Of a stretch of 64,000 bases of DNA, positions 37,394 to 47,869 are shown one piece after another; the stretch's first letter is position 1, and every line of letters starts with the position of its first letter. Position numbers and translations under genes: made by a program. The notes beneath the pieces are model-generated. The model saw nothing but the letters and a program-made list of their open reading frames with translations. It had not been told where the DNA came from and ran no database searches. This DNA comes from Pleurocapsaceae cyanobacterium CSU_1_1 (lineage in GTDB: Bacteria; Cyanobacteriota; Cyanobacteriia; Cyanobacteriales; Xenococcaceae). The stretch spans positions 33,511 through 97,510 of the forward strand of contig JAAUOU010000003.1 of assembly GCA_012034765.1 (NCBI GenBank), written 5' to 3'.

Positions 37394-37597
37394 CTATCTA
37401 GCAAAATCGCTCCACATGCTAGCTTCATGTGGAATGACCAAATTATAATCTTCAGAAACTGCATTTTGGTTTTGAGTTTGCTCTAAAGTAGCGCGAGAAG
37501 CAGTATAGCCAACCACAAAAGTAATCAAAGCTACTAAAGGAATCGCGATCAATGCATAGGAGGCAGATAAATTTTCCCTTGATGTACGTGACTGCAT
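37394..37597 (-). CDS. Small single-pass membrane protein, 67 aa
   Basis: One transmembrane helix (residues about 14-32, ALIAIPLVALITFVVGYTA) lies between a short polar N-terminus (QSRTSRENLSAS) and a polar C-terminus (ATLEQTQNQNAVSEDYNLVIPHEASMW). The regular topology and clear open frame support a gene. I do not recognise its family. Confidence 0.6.
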   Translation of the reverse strand: MQSRTSRENLSASYALIAIPLVALITFVVGYTASRATLEQTQNQNAVSEDYNLVIPHEASMWSDFAR

Positions 37598-37700
37598 CTG
37601 TTACGACCTCGACAATAATAAACTAGTTACTATTATCTCAAAAAAAATGTAACAATAGCTACTTTTTGTATTTTTTAATATTTGAGCTTTTAATTAAATT

Positions 37701-37856
37701 CTAATTAAAACTGCTACCACTATTAACATTAATTGATTCAAGAACCTGCTCTGACAAAGAAAAAGGCAGATTTTGGTCGTGAGAAACTATACCATGGCTC
37801 ATTCCAGCGACTAAGCCTAAAATTGAAGCGATTACGAGTGATGCGTGGTTATTCAT
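37701..37856 (-). CDS. Small exported or membrane protein, 51 aa
   Basis: A 51-residue frame from ATG 37854-37856 begins NNHASLVIASILGLVAGMSHGIVSH, a hydrophobic segment with small residues, followed by DQNLPFSLSEQVLESINVN. It reads like one of the small cyanobacterial proteins with an N-terminal signal or membrane segment. No strong ribosome-binding site is visible. Two genes on the same strand flank it at a distance. Function unknown. Confidence 0.5.
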   Translation of the reverse strand: MNNHASLVIASILGLVAGMSHGIVSHDQNLPFSLSEQVLESINVNSGSSFN

Positions 37857-37975
37857 GCTGCACGATGTTTGAGAATTACAACCATGCTGTCATTGATTTT
37901 TTCAAATGTTGGTAGCGAAACTTACCAAAACTAAATAAAAGGCAATTCTAAATGCGATTTTTACATGGATAATAT

Positions 37976-39009
37976 TTACAAACTGCAACTAATCGCGGTA
38001 TCGATCTGAGCAATCGACCAAGATATTTCTTGGTTAGCAAACATGGGGGTAACAGTCCCATACATTGAAGGTACTTTGAATGGAGTGGGAACTAAAGTTA
38101 CTGATTTTCGTGGTGGTTGGATGCCATAAATACGTTGAGCATGATCGGAAACAAAAGCCTGCAAATTAGCGATCGCTGATGTCGGTCAAATAACTCGACT
38201 AAAGCCTGTAAGGCGATCGGTGCGGTAAAGATCCCCGCAGCACAACCACAAGCTTCTTTTTTGTCGAGAGGATGAGGTGCAGAGTCACTACCAAACATCA
38301 GTTTAGGATGAGCCTTAATGGCAGCATCAAGTAGCGCTGCGCGATCTTCAGGACGTTTGGCGATCGGCTTACAGAATAAATGTGGCCGAAGCAACCCCCC
38401 CGCTAGGTCATCTAAAGTAATAATTAGATGATGCAAAGTTACAGTGGCATAAATATTCTCATATCGATCCAACAAAGATACCGCCTCGGCTGTAGTGATA
38501 TGCTCCATGATGATTTTTAATTGAGGAAACTTCTGCGCCAGATGCTCAAAAATTGGCAAGAACAGTTTTTCTCGATCCAGCACAAAGCCATGAGTTTCTC
38601 CATGTACTAATAAAGGAATTTCCAACTCTTCAAGATACTTAATCGTAGCCTCGGCTTGATTTAAGGCAGCAACCCCATCTTCACTATTAGTAGTTACTCC
38701 CGCAGGATAAAGCTTGACTCCTAAAATATATGGCTTTAACTGTTCTAACTCTTGATAAGTATAGTTTTTAAAAAATACTGTCATATAAGGCTCAAACACA
38801 TCTTGACCAACATTAGTCTTAATCTCTTGTAGATATCCTGTTAAGCGCTCTAAATTATCCACTACTGGCACTAAATTAGGCATAATTACCCCTCCTGCAA
38901 AAGCATGGGAGGTTAAAGGAATTACCGTTTGCGCCATTGCACCCTCGCGAAAATGCAGATGCATATCCAATGGTGAATCGATCACTACCTGCTTAGTTTG
39001 ATTGGTCAT
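37976..39009 (-). pseudogene. pyrC: Dihydroorotase, frameshifted near the C-terminus
   Basis: Type II (PyrC) dihydroorotase, third step of pyrimidine synthesis. Marks are the metal-binding [19 protein letters not shown], the segment [15 protein letters not shown] with the carboxylated Lys, [20 protein letters not shown] and [13 protein letters not shown]. The first frame (to 38098) leaves the true sequence after ELFDRH. The other frame continues it as [21 protein letters not shown] to the stop at 37976. One added base at or near the HIP1 octamer (38169-38176) joins them. Both parts are well conserved, so a sequence error or very recent mutation is likely. The gene is divergent from pyrR. Confidence 0.88.
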
Positions 39010-39118
39010 TATTTTGATTCCTGTACAAATTAGGCACTAGCTTAATCTCACTGACTTTTAACTTGAGCTATATAATCAATAAATACCAGAAATAAGCAGT
39101 GTTTGCTCACCGTAATAA

Positions 39119-39655
39119 ATGTCAGCTCAAGTAGTTACTATATTGTCTGCTGAAGAAATTCGTCGTACGATCAACCGTTTAGCTTCTCAAATTGTCGAAA
39201 AATCGGCAGATTTATCGCAAACTATTTTGTTAGGCATTCATACCAAGGGTGTACCTTTAGCTCATTTATTAGCTAAACAAATGGAGATTTTGGAAAACAC
39301 ATCTGTTGCCGTGGGTGCGATCGATGTTACTTTTTATCGTGACGATTTAGATAAAATTCGGACTCGTATTCCTGCTCAAACCAAAATTCCTATGGATTTG
39401 ACAGATAAAACTGTAGTGTTAGTAGATGATGTAATCTACAAAGGTCGTACTATCCGTGCTGCTCTTAATGCCGTCACAGAGTATGGTAGACCAGAATTAA
39501 TTAGGTTAGCAGTACTAGTCGATAGAGGACATCGCGAACTCCCCATACATCCTGACTTTATCGGTAAAAAATTGCCGACAGCTTCAGAAGAAAAGGTCAA
39601 AGTATACTTAAACGATCTCGACGGTAAAGATGCAGTGGAGTTAATTAAAGATTAG
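39119..39655 (+). CDS. pyrR: PyrR bifunctional regulator / uracil phosphoribosyltransferase
   Basis: 178-aa PRTase-fold protein with the PRPP-binding loop [18 protein letters not shown] and early segment [17 protein letters not shown]. In Bacillus PyrR binds pyr mRNA to cause attenuation and has weak uracil phosphoribosyltransferase activity. It lies divergently from pyrC. I do not see a classical PyrR-binding attenuator in the 109 bases between them, so regulation here may differ. Confidence 0.93.
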   Translation: MSAQVVTILSAEEIRRTINRLASQIVEKSADLSQTILLGIHTKGVPLAHLLAKQMEILENTSVAVGAIDVTFYRDDLDKIRTRIPAQTKIPMDLTDKTVVLVDDVIYKGRTIRAALNAVTEYGRPELIRLAVLVDRGHRELPIHPDFIGKKLPTASEEKVKVYLNDLDGKDAVELIKD

Positions 39656-39724
39656 ATGTAGCTCATTTAATCAATGTATTACTTAGATTATATTTGTCAT
39701 ACAAAAATATTATTTTGCCAAGTT

Positions 39725-40456
39725 ATGACTTATCGCCTGAGAATTGCTGATTTGCCTGTCAGTGAGCGACCCCGTGAAAGATTGATGGCGGTAGGAGCAA
39801 AGAATCTTTCTGAAGCAGAACTGATTGCTATTTTAATTAGTACAGGGCAAACTAAAGGAAACTTATCAGCAATTGGTTTGGCGCAGCATATACTACAGGA
39901 ATTAGGCAAATACAGACGCGCACCTTTAGATGTGTTGAGGGATGTTAATCCTCGCGAGTTGATGAGAATTCCAGGGATTGGTCCTGCTAAGGCGACTACT
40001 ATCATTGCAGCAGTGGAATTAGGTAAACGTGCTTTTATCTTTAAACCACATGAACGAGTTGCGATCGATAATCCTGCATCCGCAGCAGCAGTATTGAGTA
40101 GTGACTTAATGTGGCAAAATCAGGAGCATTTTGCGATCTTAATGCTGGATGTGAAAAACCATCTACTAGCTACCAAAATCTTAACCATTGGTACGGCTAC
40201 GGAAACCTTAATACATCCTCGTGAAATTTTTAGAGAAACTGTACGGCAGGGAGCAACCAAATTAATTGTTGCTCATAATCACCCATCAGGAAGTTTAGAT
40301 CCTTCTGCCGAAGATATTTATTTAACCGAACAATTGTTGCAGGGTTCACAGTATTTAGATATCCCGCTGCTAGATCACATAATATTAGGCAATGGCAATC
40401 ATCAAAGTCTGAGACAAGGGACGGATTTATGGGAGCGTTTTCCCCAAGGAGAGTAA
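39725..40456 (+). CDS. radC: RadC family protein, 243 aa
   Basis: N-terminal helix-hairpin-helix region (LADLP-like start, [20 protein letters not shown]) followed by a JAB/MPN metalloprotease-like domain with the JAMM motif [14 protein letters not shown]. RadC proteins were named for DNA repair, but that role is disputed and the biochemical activity is unsettled. I start it at ATG 39725 ([11 protein letters not shown]), the usual N-terminus; an upstream ATG at 39674 adds 17 unconserved residues. Confidence 0.9.
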   Translation: MTYRLRIADLPVSERPRERLMAVGAKNLSEAELIAILISTGQTKGNLSAIGLAQHILQELGKYRRAPLDVLRDVNPRELMRIPGIGPAKATTIIAAVELGKRAFIFKPHERVAIDNPASAAAVLSSDLMWQNQEHFAILMLDVKNHLLATKILTIGTATETLIHPREIFRETVRQGATKLIVAHNHPSGSLDPSAEDIYLTEQLLQGSQYLDIPLLDHIILGNGNHQSLRQGTDLWERFPQGE

Positions 40457-40465
40457 GGCAGGAGG

Positions 40466-40579
40466 CAATACTTCTCGTTTAGGGATATAGGGAGATAGGG
40501 ATATAGGGAGATGATTAATCCTCAATCCCCTAATGCCCCAATTCCCTACTGTTCTATTGTTGTTAAACGAGAAGTATTG
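40466..40579. mobile_element. 114-bp element with perfect 16-bp terminal inverted repeats
   Basis: CAATACTTCTCGTTTA (40466-40481) and its exact reverse complement (40564-40579) bound short GGGATATA-type repeats. The 9-base sequence AGGCAGGAG lies on both sides (40456-40464 and 40580-40588; one extra G on the left), consistent with a target duplication. No coding capacity. The right-end motif alone also occurs at 11496 (one mismatch) and 14656 (exact). It lies between the converging radC and hisC genes and could also fold as a terminator. Confidence 0.65.
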
Positions 40580-40630
40580 AGGCAGGAGACAGGATTAGGT
40601 AGATGTCCGTACTAGGCAAAATTTTAAAAG

Positions 40631-41672
40631 TTATAGGTCGATCGCCTGAAGTAATTTTTGGTTTTGTTCATCAGTCCCTACAGTAATGCGTAGCTTATCT
40701 GATAATCCTGGGGAGTTGAAATAGCGAACTAAGATATCTTGTTCTTTTAAAGACTGGTAGATCTTGGCTGCTTGCTTGTGGGGTGGTGTAACTAGTAAAA
40801 AATTTCCCTGGGAATCTTGGACTTGAAAACCAATTTGTCTTAGATCTATTGCTAGTTTACTGCGCGATCGCTTTACTTTTTCGACACAGTTATTTTTATA
40901 TGCTTGATCCTTCATCGCGGCCGCGCCAATGAGGATCGATAGAGCATCAACGTTATAACTATCTTTAACTTTAAACAGATTTGAAAGCAGTTGGGGATTT
41001 GCAATGCCAAAACCTAAACGTAAACCAGCGAGAGAATAACCCTTAGATAGGGTGCGTAAAATAATCACGTTTTCAAATTCTTGAGCCAGAGATAAAGCCG
41101 AATAATCGGCAAAATCAACATAAGCTTCGTCAATAGCTAGAATACCCGATACTCTACTAGCCAATTGCCGTAAATCTTTGAGAGATACAATGTGACCCGT
41201 AGGACTATTAGGAGTAGCGATTAAAGTAACTGCACCCCCCGCAGCAGCTAATTCCACAATAGGTAGTTGATAATCTTCAGGATAGGCAACTTCTACTACC
41301 TCCGCAGCCTGCAATGATGCCAAGGTACGATAAAGTACGTAAGATGGCATCGGATAGACTACCTTGCGCTCTTTTCCCTCCGCACAGGCGCGAATCAGAA
41401 TGTTTAACAGATCATCACTACCATTGCTAACAATTATCCAATCAGCAGGTACATCTAAAGCTGCGCTAATAGCGTTACAGAAGTCTCTAGAATAAGGATC
41501 GGGATACGTCGTAACCACTCACTATCCAGGCTGTGTAATACTTCTAATGCCTTGGGAGAAGGAGGATAAGGATTCTCATTAGTGTTGAGTTTAATAATCG
41601 CTGATCCTGGTTTTGGTTGTTCCCCAGGGGTATAGCCTTGCATTGTGCGATCGCAGGACGAAAATAGTTCAT
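40631..41672 (-). pseudogene. hisC: Histidinol-phosphate aminotransferase, two frameshifts
   Basis: PLP enzyme of histidine synthesis. From ATG 41670-41672 the first ten codons read MNYFRPAIAQ; adding one A near 41644 joins them to MQGYTPGEQPKPGSAIIKLNTNENPYPP. Adding another base near 41506 joins SLDSEWLRR to YPDPYSRDFCNAISAAL. The rest is intact: SNGSDDLLNILIRAC, the AIDEAYVDF motif, the PLP Lys in LRTLSKGYSLAGLRLG, and KLRITVGT at the end. All pieces match a single, otherwise complete HisC of about 346 aa. Two independent one-base losses in one essential gene point to sequence error rather than decay. Confidence 0.88.
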
Positions 41673-41801
41673 GTTAATTAATCAGCAATAAATTTATAGT
41701 ATATTGTTCGATTTTAAATAGTTCTCAAGACATACTGATTACTCTTAGGGGAAGGCTCAATAGCACCAGAAAAGATGTCAAAATAAATAAATAATTCAAC
41801 A

Positions 41802-41916
41802 GTGAGCAATGAGCAATGAGCAATAAGCAGTTACCTCTTTTCAATGATCAATGAAAAAGAAGAGGTATTAAACCTGATTAATCAATTGTTCAATGTTCAA
41901 TGTTCACTGCTCATTG
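41802..41916. repeat. Degenerate heptamers flanking a palindrome
   Basis: AGCAATG-type heptamers (41802-41828) and reverse-oriented TTCAATG heptamers (41889-41916) flank an 8-bp perfect inverted pair TACCTCTT/AAGAGGTA (41832-41839 and 41860-41867). The second block was read into a false N-terminal extension of alaS. Confidence 0.65.
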
Positions 41917-41952
41917 ATAAAAATACGCAAACTGCATTTATCTAACACTACT

Positions 41953-44646
41953 ATGGCAGATCTTCCATACCTCAGCGGTAGCGACATCCGCGATAAATTT
42001 TTAAAGTTCTATGAAGCAAGAGCGCACAAAATATTACCTAGCGCTTCTTTAATCCCTGAAGATCCCACAGTAATGTTGACTATTGCGGGAATGCTGCCGT
42101 TTAAGCCAATTTTCTTAGGACAGCGCAAAGCACCCTCTCCCCGCGCTACTAGTTCTCAAAAGTGTATCCGCACCAACGATATTGAAAATGTAGGACGTAC
42201 CGCCAGACATCATACCTTTTTCGAGATGTTGGGGAACTTTAGCTTTGGAGATTATTTTAAAGAAGAAGCGATCGCTTGGGCATGGGAACTTTCGACACAA
42301 GTTTATGGTTTACCAGCAGAGCGCATTGTGCCTAGTGTATTTGAAGAGGATGATGAAGCTTTTGCAATTTGGCGCGATCAGATTGGCATTGCTGAAAATC
42401 GTATTCAGCGCATGGGAAAGAAAGATAATTTTTGGCAATCGGGGATAACTGGCCCTTGTGGTCCTTGTTCGGAGTTATATTATGATTTTCATCCTGAATT
42501 GGGGGATGAGCAGATTGATTTGGAAGACGACAGCAGATTTATCGAGTTCTATAACTTGGTATTTATGCAGTACAACCGAGATATAGAGGGAGATCTTACG
42601 CCGTTAGAAGATAAAAATATTGATACAGGTTTGGGTTTGGAAAGGATGGCGCAAATCCTCCAGCAAGTACCAAATAATTTTGAAACTGATTTAATTTTGC
42701 CGATTATTAAGACGGCAGCGGAAATTGCCGAAATAAATTACAATCAAGCCGATGAGCAAACTAAAATATCTCTCAAGGTAATTGGCGATCATGTTAGGGC
42801 AGTGGTTCACTTAATTGCCGATGGGGTAACAGCATCAAATACCGATCGCGGTTATATTTTACGTCGTTTGATTCGTCGGGTAATTCGTCACGGTAGATTA
42901 ATTGGGATTGAGGGGAATTTCATTAATCAAGTTGCCCAAACAGCGATCGCTCTTGCTGAATCTGCATATCCGACTGTTAGAGAACGAGAAAATTTTATTA
43001 AAAGTCAGTTACAGCGGGAAGAAACACAATTCCTGAAAACCTTAGCCAGAGGAGAGAAGCTATTAGCAGAGATTATTGCTAAAACCGCCAACCTTTCTCA
43101 ACCAAAAATTTCAGGCAAGGATGCCTTTGAACTTTATGATACCTATGGTTTTCCTTTAGAATTAACTCAAGAAATTGCCGAAGAACAAGGACTAAGCATC
43201 GATCTTGAAGGTTTTGAGCGAGAAATGGAGGAGCAAAAAACTCGTTCTCAGGATTCCCATGAGGCTATCGATCTGATGACTCAAAATGCACTTGGTGAAA
43301 TAGCAAAAAGGAGTGATGAGACTAGTTTTTTGGGTTATAGCAAATTGGTAACACAATCTCAAATTATGGGTATTGTGGTTAATAATAATGATCATGAAAG
43401 TAAGGGCGTTTCCCTAAAGGACTCGCTTCGCATCGCGCGAAACGCCCCGACAGCAGGTGCAGGCGATCGCGTCCAGATTATTCTCGATCAAACTCCTTTT
43501 TATGGCGAGTCTGGGGGGCAAATTGGCGATCGCGGATATCTTTCGGGGGATGATGTCTTGATCCGTATTGAAGATGTACAAAAAGAAGGCAATATCTTAG
43601 TTCATAAAGGCAAGGTTGAACGGGGTACAGTCAAGGTGGGAGATGTAGTTAACGCCACTATAGATCGCGCCTGTCGTCGTCGAGTACAGGCGAACCATAC
43701 CGCCACCCATTTATTACAGGCGGCACTAAAAAAAATAGTTGATGACTCGGTGTCTCAAGCAGGTTCGTTAGTCAACTTTGATCGCCTACGATTTGACTTT
43801 AATTCTCCTCGTGCCTTAACTGCTGATGATATACAGCAGGTAGAAGAATTAGTTAATACCTGGATTTCTGAAGCCCATGAAGCTGATGTTAACATCATGC
43901 CCATCGCCGAGGCTAAAGCAAAAGGTGCAACAGCGATGTTCGGGGAAAAATATGGGGATGAAGTGAGGGTAATTGATTTTCCTGGAGTGTCAATGGAACT
44001 TTGTGGTGGTACTCACGTTACCAATACTGCGGAAATTGGCGTGTTTAAAATTATCTCCGAAACGGGTATTGCTTCAGGAGTCAGAAGAATCGAAGCTGTA
44101 GCGGGGGCAGCTATTTTAGATTATCTTAACGTGCGGGACAAAGTAGTCAAGGAATTAAGCAGTACTTTTAAAATCAAGCCCGAAGAAATTAGCGATCGCG
44201 TTAACAGTCTGCAAAACGAATTAAAGGCTACTCAAAAAGAATTAGAAGCAGTAAAACAAGAGCTTGCTCTCTTCAAATCAGATAGTTTACTATCTCAGGC
44301 AGAAACCATGGGTGAATATAAGATTTTGGTAGCGAATATGGGAGACATGGATGCAAAATCCCTCCAGTCTGCCGCTGAAAGATTACAACAAAAATTAGGC
44401 GAAGCTGCGGTAGTGATTGCTTCGATTCCCGAACCAGGGAAAGTTAGCTTGGTTGCTGCTTTTAGCCAAAAAGTAATCAAAGAGAAACAATTACAGGCAG
44501 GTAAATTCATCGGTGCGATCGCTAAAATCTGCGGTGGTGGTGGCGGTGGTAGACCAAATCTGGCGCAGGCTGGTGCTAGAGATGCCAGTAAATTAGACGA
44601 GGCTTTAGCTACGGCTAAACAACAGTTAATTCAGGCTTTAAGTTAG
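41953..44646 (+). CDS. alaS: Alanyl-tRNA synthetase, 897 aa
   Basis: Charges tRNA-Ala and edits mischarged Ser and Gly. The catalytic domain shows the class II motifs ([29 protein letters not shown], segment [17 protein letters not shown]). The editing domain has the zinc ligands HTATH and CGGTHV. The C-Ala domain ends with [18 protein letters not shown]. Start ATG 41953 ([13 protein letters not shown]) is the family N-terminus. The longer frame from 41893 begins in repeat DNA. Just before the editing domain, about residues 484-500, there is an in-frame insert encoded by palindromic repeat DNA ([12 protein letters not shown]), which replaces part of the usual short linker. Confidence 0.96.
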   Translation: MADLPYLSGSDIRDKFLKFYEARAHKILPSASLIPEDPTVMLTIAGMLPFKPIFLGQRKAPSPRATSSQKCIRTNDIENVGRTARHHTFFEMLGNFSFGDYFKEEAIAWAWELSTQVYGLPAERIVPSVFEEDDEAFAIWRDQIGIAENRIQRMGKKDNFWQSGITGPCGPCSELYYDFHPELGDEQIDLEDDSRFIEFYNLVFMQYNRDIEGDLTPLEDKNIDTGLGLERMAQILQQVPNNFETDLILPIIKTAAEIAEINYNQADEQTKISLKVIGDHVRAVVHLIADGVTASNTDRGYILRRLIRRVIRHGRLIGIEGNFINQVAQTAIALAESAYPTVRERENFIKSQLQREETQFLKTLARGEKLLAEIIAKTANLSQPKISGKDAFELYDTYGFPLELTQEIAEEQGLSIDLEGFEREMEEQKTRSQDSHEAIDLMTQNALGEIAKRSDETSFLGYSKLVTQSQIMGIVVNNNDHESKGVSLKDSLRIARNAPTAGAGDRVQIILDQTPFYGESGGQIGDRGYLSGDDVLIRIEDVQKEGNILVHKGKVERGTVKVGDVVNATIDRACRRRVQANHTATHLLQAALKKIVDDSVSQAGSLVNFDRLRFDFNSPRALTADDIQQVEELVNTWISEAHEADVNIMPIAEAKAKGATAMFGEKYGDEVRVIDFPGVSMELCGGTHVTNTAEIGVFKIISETGIASGVRRIEAVAGAAILDYLNVRDKVVKELSSTFKIKPEEISDRVNSLQNELKATQKELEAVKQELALFKSDSLLSQAETMGEYKILVANMGDMDAKSLQSAAERLQQKLGEAAVVIASIPEPGKVSLVAAFSQKVIKEKQLQAGKFIGAIAKICGGGGGGRPNLAQAGARDASKLDEALATAKQQLIQALS
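43404..43447. repeat. Palindromic element inserted in frame within alaS
   Basis: GGGCGTTTC (43404-43412) and its exact complement GAAACGCCC (43439-43447) enclose CCTAAAGGA and GCTTCGC pieces like those of the intergenic cluster at 26697. It keeps the reading frame and adds residues between two alaS domains. Confidence 0.75.
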
Positions 44647-44666
44647 ACATGTATATAGGTTGGGGG

Positions 44667-47600
44667 TTACTTTCTAGCCAACAAACTCGCCACCGTGTCG
44701 ATTAATTCTTGTGGTTGAACTGGTTTACCCAGGTAGTCGGTTGCCCCCAAACGTTCGGCTTCTTGTCGATGGCGATCGCCTGTACGGGAGGTTGCCATTA
44801 CAATCGGTGTCTTTTTAAAGGCGGGTTGAGCGCGAACTTTTTCCAGGAGTTCAAAACCATTAACCCTAGGCATTTCAATATCCGACAGAATTAAATCAAT
44901 CCGTCCTTGATATTGTCCAATTTGGTCTAATGCTTCCTGTCCATCACGACAGACTAATACCTGATAACCCGCAGCCAGCAAAAGCTTTTCGAGCATTCTT
45001 CTAGTTGCCACCGAATCTTCGGCGATTAAAATTGTAGATGCAGTTTGGGCAACAGTGGTAGTGCCATTTTTAATCGAGATAGGGGAAAGAGCATCTTTGG
45101 TAATTCCTTGAGGCATAATCACGGGAATTACTTCTCCTGTACCAAGAATAGTACAACCTACAATATAGGTCGGGACAGGAATAGTCTCATCAAAGGGTTT
45201 GACAATTAATTTTTCTTCTCCAGCGATCGCATCTACTAAAATAGCCAAAGGATCAAAAGAAGTTTCTAAAATAACGCCTACTTGACCTTGTGCCAATTGC
45301 AGGGGTTGGCGCGGACAGGGAAACAGACTAGACACAGATGCCAAAGAAATTGTCCGACCTTGCCAGTTTAAACTCTCTTTACTGTCATTGGTAAAATCTA
45401 GTTCCCGATAGGGTATCATCTCCAAGATACTGGTGTGAGGAATGGCGATCAATCTGTTTTGTAGCTGAATCAGCATCAAAGATTGCAAACTCAGGTTTAA
45501 AGGTAAGCTGATCGTAAAGGTAGAACCTGAACCAACATCAGTAGTGACAAAAAGCTGACCCCGCAGTTGACGAATTAAATTCAAAACAATATCTAATCCC
45601 ATACCCCGACCAGAAATATCGCTTACCTGAGCAGCGGTAGAAAAATCTGGTTCAAAAATCCAGTTAACTATTTCTTCTGGTCGAAAATCTTGGATTGATT
45701 TATTAGGAGGGCAAATTCCTCGCTGTACTGCGCGCTGAAAAACTTTCTCAGGATTAATACCCCCACCATCATCCTTAATCGTAATCACTAGCTGATTATT
45801 TTGTAGCTTGGCATTTAAAGCGATCGTCGCTGTTTCTGGTTTTTTAGCAGCCAGACGTTCATATTTAGATTCAATCCCATGGTCGAAGGCATTATTGAGT
45901 AAATGGGTTAGGGGAGTTTGCAGCTGTTCGAGGAGAATTTGATCGACTAAAGTATTTTTTCCTTCAATTTTTAAATCCACCAACTTGTCAAAACGTTGAC
46001 TCAAACCACGAATTTGGGGAATAAATCGTTTAGCCAGGGTTTCAAAGGGAACTAATCGCGAATCATTAACTTTGGAATATAGAGTGTCCAGATTCTTCTC
46101 ACTTTGTTCTATATTCTCTGCTAATTCTCGGTCAATAAAATCAATATCAGTACGGGTTTCCTGAATCTGGAGCATTAATTCTTGAAAAGTTTGCAAGCTG
46201 GAGTGTAGGTCGGTATAGCGATCCATTTCTAAAGAATCAAACCCATTTTGATTATTTTTAACTGCTGCCAAATCTGCGTCAGCGTTGCCAAATGAACCAA
46301 CAGCAAGTTGATTATATAGATCTTGAATCTGTTCGCGAATTGGTTCAAACTGACGAGTTAGCGATCGCAAGCGACGATTTGCCTGATTTAAAACCCGCTG
46401 TTGACGACTAATACGAGATTGACTGAGGATCAATTCTTCAACGTTATTGGTCATACTCTCTAGTTTATCTAAAGAAATTTTGACCTGAGCATTCGCAGCA
46501 GGCTTTTGCCCTTCTGCTACTTTGGCAACCATTTTGTCTTGAGCAGCAGCACCATTAGGAGGCGCAAACATGACAGTGGACATAGATGTATCTTCATGAT
46601 CTTCATCACAATCGAAGAATTGGGCATCCGAATTTAGGTTCTTGTCAGCTTGACGCTCTTGAATAACCGTACTGCTAAGAATTGCCTCTGGTTCGTCATC
46701 TAATTCTACGATCGCAACATGATTGGCTAAATAGATCTCTCGCTGCTGACGAATTTCCCCTACTAATTCCTGTACTGTTAAGAGTGCTTCTACAGGATCA
46801 CAGTTAGTTAATAATTTTTCAATGGGAGTAAGTGCTTGAGTTAACCAAGGTAATTCTAATGTTTCACTCAAGAAAGTACATTCATCTGTAAAACCTGCTA
46901 TGGCTTCTTTAATGATCTCTTCGGGAGTATCCATCTCCAAAGCAGCGATCGCTTGGCATAATTCCTCTAAATCTTCGTTTAAAGTTTTTGCTACTATGCT
47001 TTGATTTGCTTCCTGGGTTGTGGACAAATCTGCTGAACTTGATGCTTCCTGTTCTAAATACTCAGTGATTTTACGGCGTAACTGACTAATAATGTCTTTA
47101 GTTAGCAATAAAGCCTCGATCCCGTCTGACTTTAATGCTTTAGCGATCGGTGCAACGGCTTCTCCTAGCCAGGGAAGATCTAACGTTTGAGCTAAAAAGC
47201 CACATTCATCAGCAAAACCTGACAATAACGGCTCAAGCAATTCTGGTTCGGTGTCTAACTCTAATTCTTCAATCGCATCAAAACTACTGGCTAATTCGGT
47301 TGTTAAAGTGTGGCAAATAAAATCATGATTATCACTACTTCCCTGTTCGCTATATTCTTGAGCATTTTGATCTGAATCTGCAACAGTGCTTACCAAAGAT
47401 TCCAGCGCAATAATCAATTCAGGATTGGCGATCGCTTCCTCGACGTTGTGCGCCTGACTCACCACAAATCCAATCTCATCAACACTATTTTCAACTAAAG
47501 CCCAAGCAAGTTCGACTTCGACAATCTGTGATTGTTGTAGCGCCACTAAAACATCTTCCAGCTTGTGAGCTAGCTGTTGCAAACTGGTTAAACATGCCAA

Positions 47601-47780
47601 CCCAGCACCACCCTTGAGAGAATGAGCCGCTCTAAACAAAGAAGTAAAGTCTGGATTGGCGCGGTCTTGAATCCCCGATCTTAACATCTCTAGATACTCA
47701 GGGGCATCTTCATCTAGAAAACACTGGCGTGCTTCGGCGGTAATGGCAGCGAGGATTGCTGGATCTAACTGAGAACTCAT
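44667..47780 (-). CDS. Hybrid CheA-type histidine kinase of a Pil/Tax chemotaxis system, 1037 aa
   Basis: Domain order: Hpt domain with phospho-His53 (AAHSLKGGAGLA), then two similar Hpt-derived domains lacking the His (matching segments GFADECGFLAQTLDLPWLGEA and GFTDECTFLSETLELPWLTQA), a linker and dimerisation helices (about 430-600), the ATP-binding domain (LTHLLNNAFDHGIESKYERL, DDGGGINPEK, GRGMGLDIV), a CheW-like domain, and a C-terminal receiver (AEDSVATRRMLEKLL, LILSDIEMPRVNG, DYLGKPV). This is the cyanobacterial PilL/TaxAY plan controlling type IV pilus motility and phototaxis. It is the last gene of a five-gene leftward operon. Confidence 0.92.
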   Translation of the reverse strand: MSSQLDPAILAAITAEARQCFLDEDAPEYLEMLRSGIQDRANPDFTSLFRAAHSLKGGAGLACLTSLQQLAHKLEDVLVALQQSQIVEVELAWALVENSVDEIGFVVSQAHNVEEAIANPELIIALESLVSTVADSDQNAQEYSEQGSSDNHDFICHTLTTELASSFDAIEELELDTEPELLEPLLSGFADECGFLAQTLDLPWLGEAVAPIAKALKSDGIEALLLTKDIISQLRRKITEYLEQEASSSADLSTTQEANQSIVAKTLNEDLEELCQAIAALEMDTPEEIIKEAIAGFTDECTFLSETLELPWLTQALTPIEKLLTNCDPVEALLTVQELVGEIRQQREIYLANHVAIVELDDEPEAILSSTVIQERQADKNLNSDAQFFDCDEDHEDTSMSTVMFAPPNGAAAQDKMVAKVAEGQKPAANAQVKISLDKLESMTNNVEELILSQSRISRQQRVLNQANRRLRSLTRQFEPIREQIQDLYNQLAVGSFGNADADLAAVKNNQNGFDSLEMDRYTDLHSSLQTFQELMLQIQETRTDIDFIDRELAENIEQSEKNLDTLYSKVNDSRLVPFETLAKRFIPQIRGLSQRFDKLVDLKIEGKNTLVDQILLEQLQTPLTHLLNNAFDHGIESKYERLAAKKPETATIALNAKLQNNQLVITIKDDGGGINPEKVFQRAVQRGICPPNKSIQDFRPEEIVNWIFEPDFSTAAQVSDISGRGMGLDIVLNLIRQLRGQLFVTTDVGSGSTFTISLPLNLSLQSLMLIQLQNRLIAIPHTSILEMIPYRELDFTNDSKESLNWQGRTISLASVSSLFPCPRQPLQLAQGQVGVILETSFDPLAILVDAIAGEEKLIVKPFDETIPVPTYIVGCTILGTGEVIPVIMPQGITKDALSPISIKNGTTTVAQTASTILIAEDSVATRRMLEKLLLAAGYQVLVCRDGQEALDQIGQYQGRIDLILSDIEMPRVNGFELLEKVRAQPAFKKTPIVMATSRTGDRHRQEAERLGATDYLGKPVQPQELIDTVASLLARK

Positions 47781-47869
47781 TTTAATTTAGATTTCTTCAA
47801 TAAATTATTACTTAGTGTCGGTAACTAATTACTTTGCTGAAGCAATAGTACTCGCTGCGAATCGTCCTT

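Noticed and set aside
37733..37915. Plus-strand 60-aa frame
   Set aside because: Antisense to the more convincing 51-aa small protein; composition not protein-like.
41893..41952. N-terminal extension of alaS
   Set aside because: The added residues are encoded by degenerate heptamers; the family N-terminus begins at ATG 41953.
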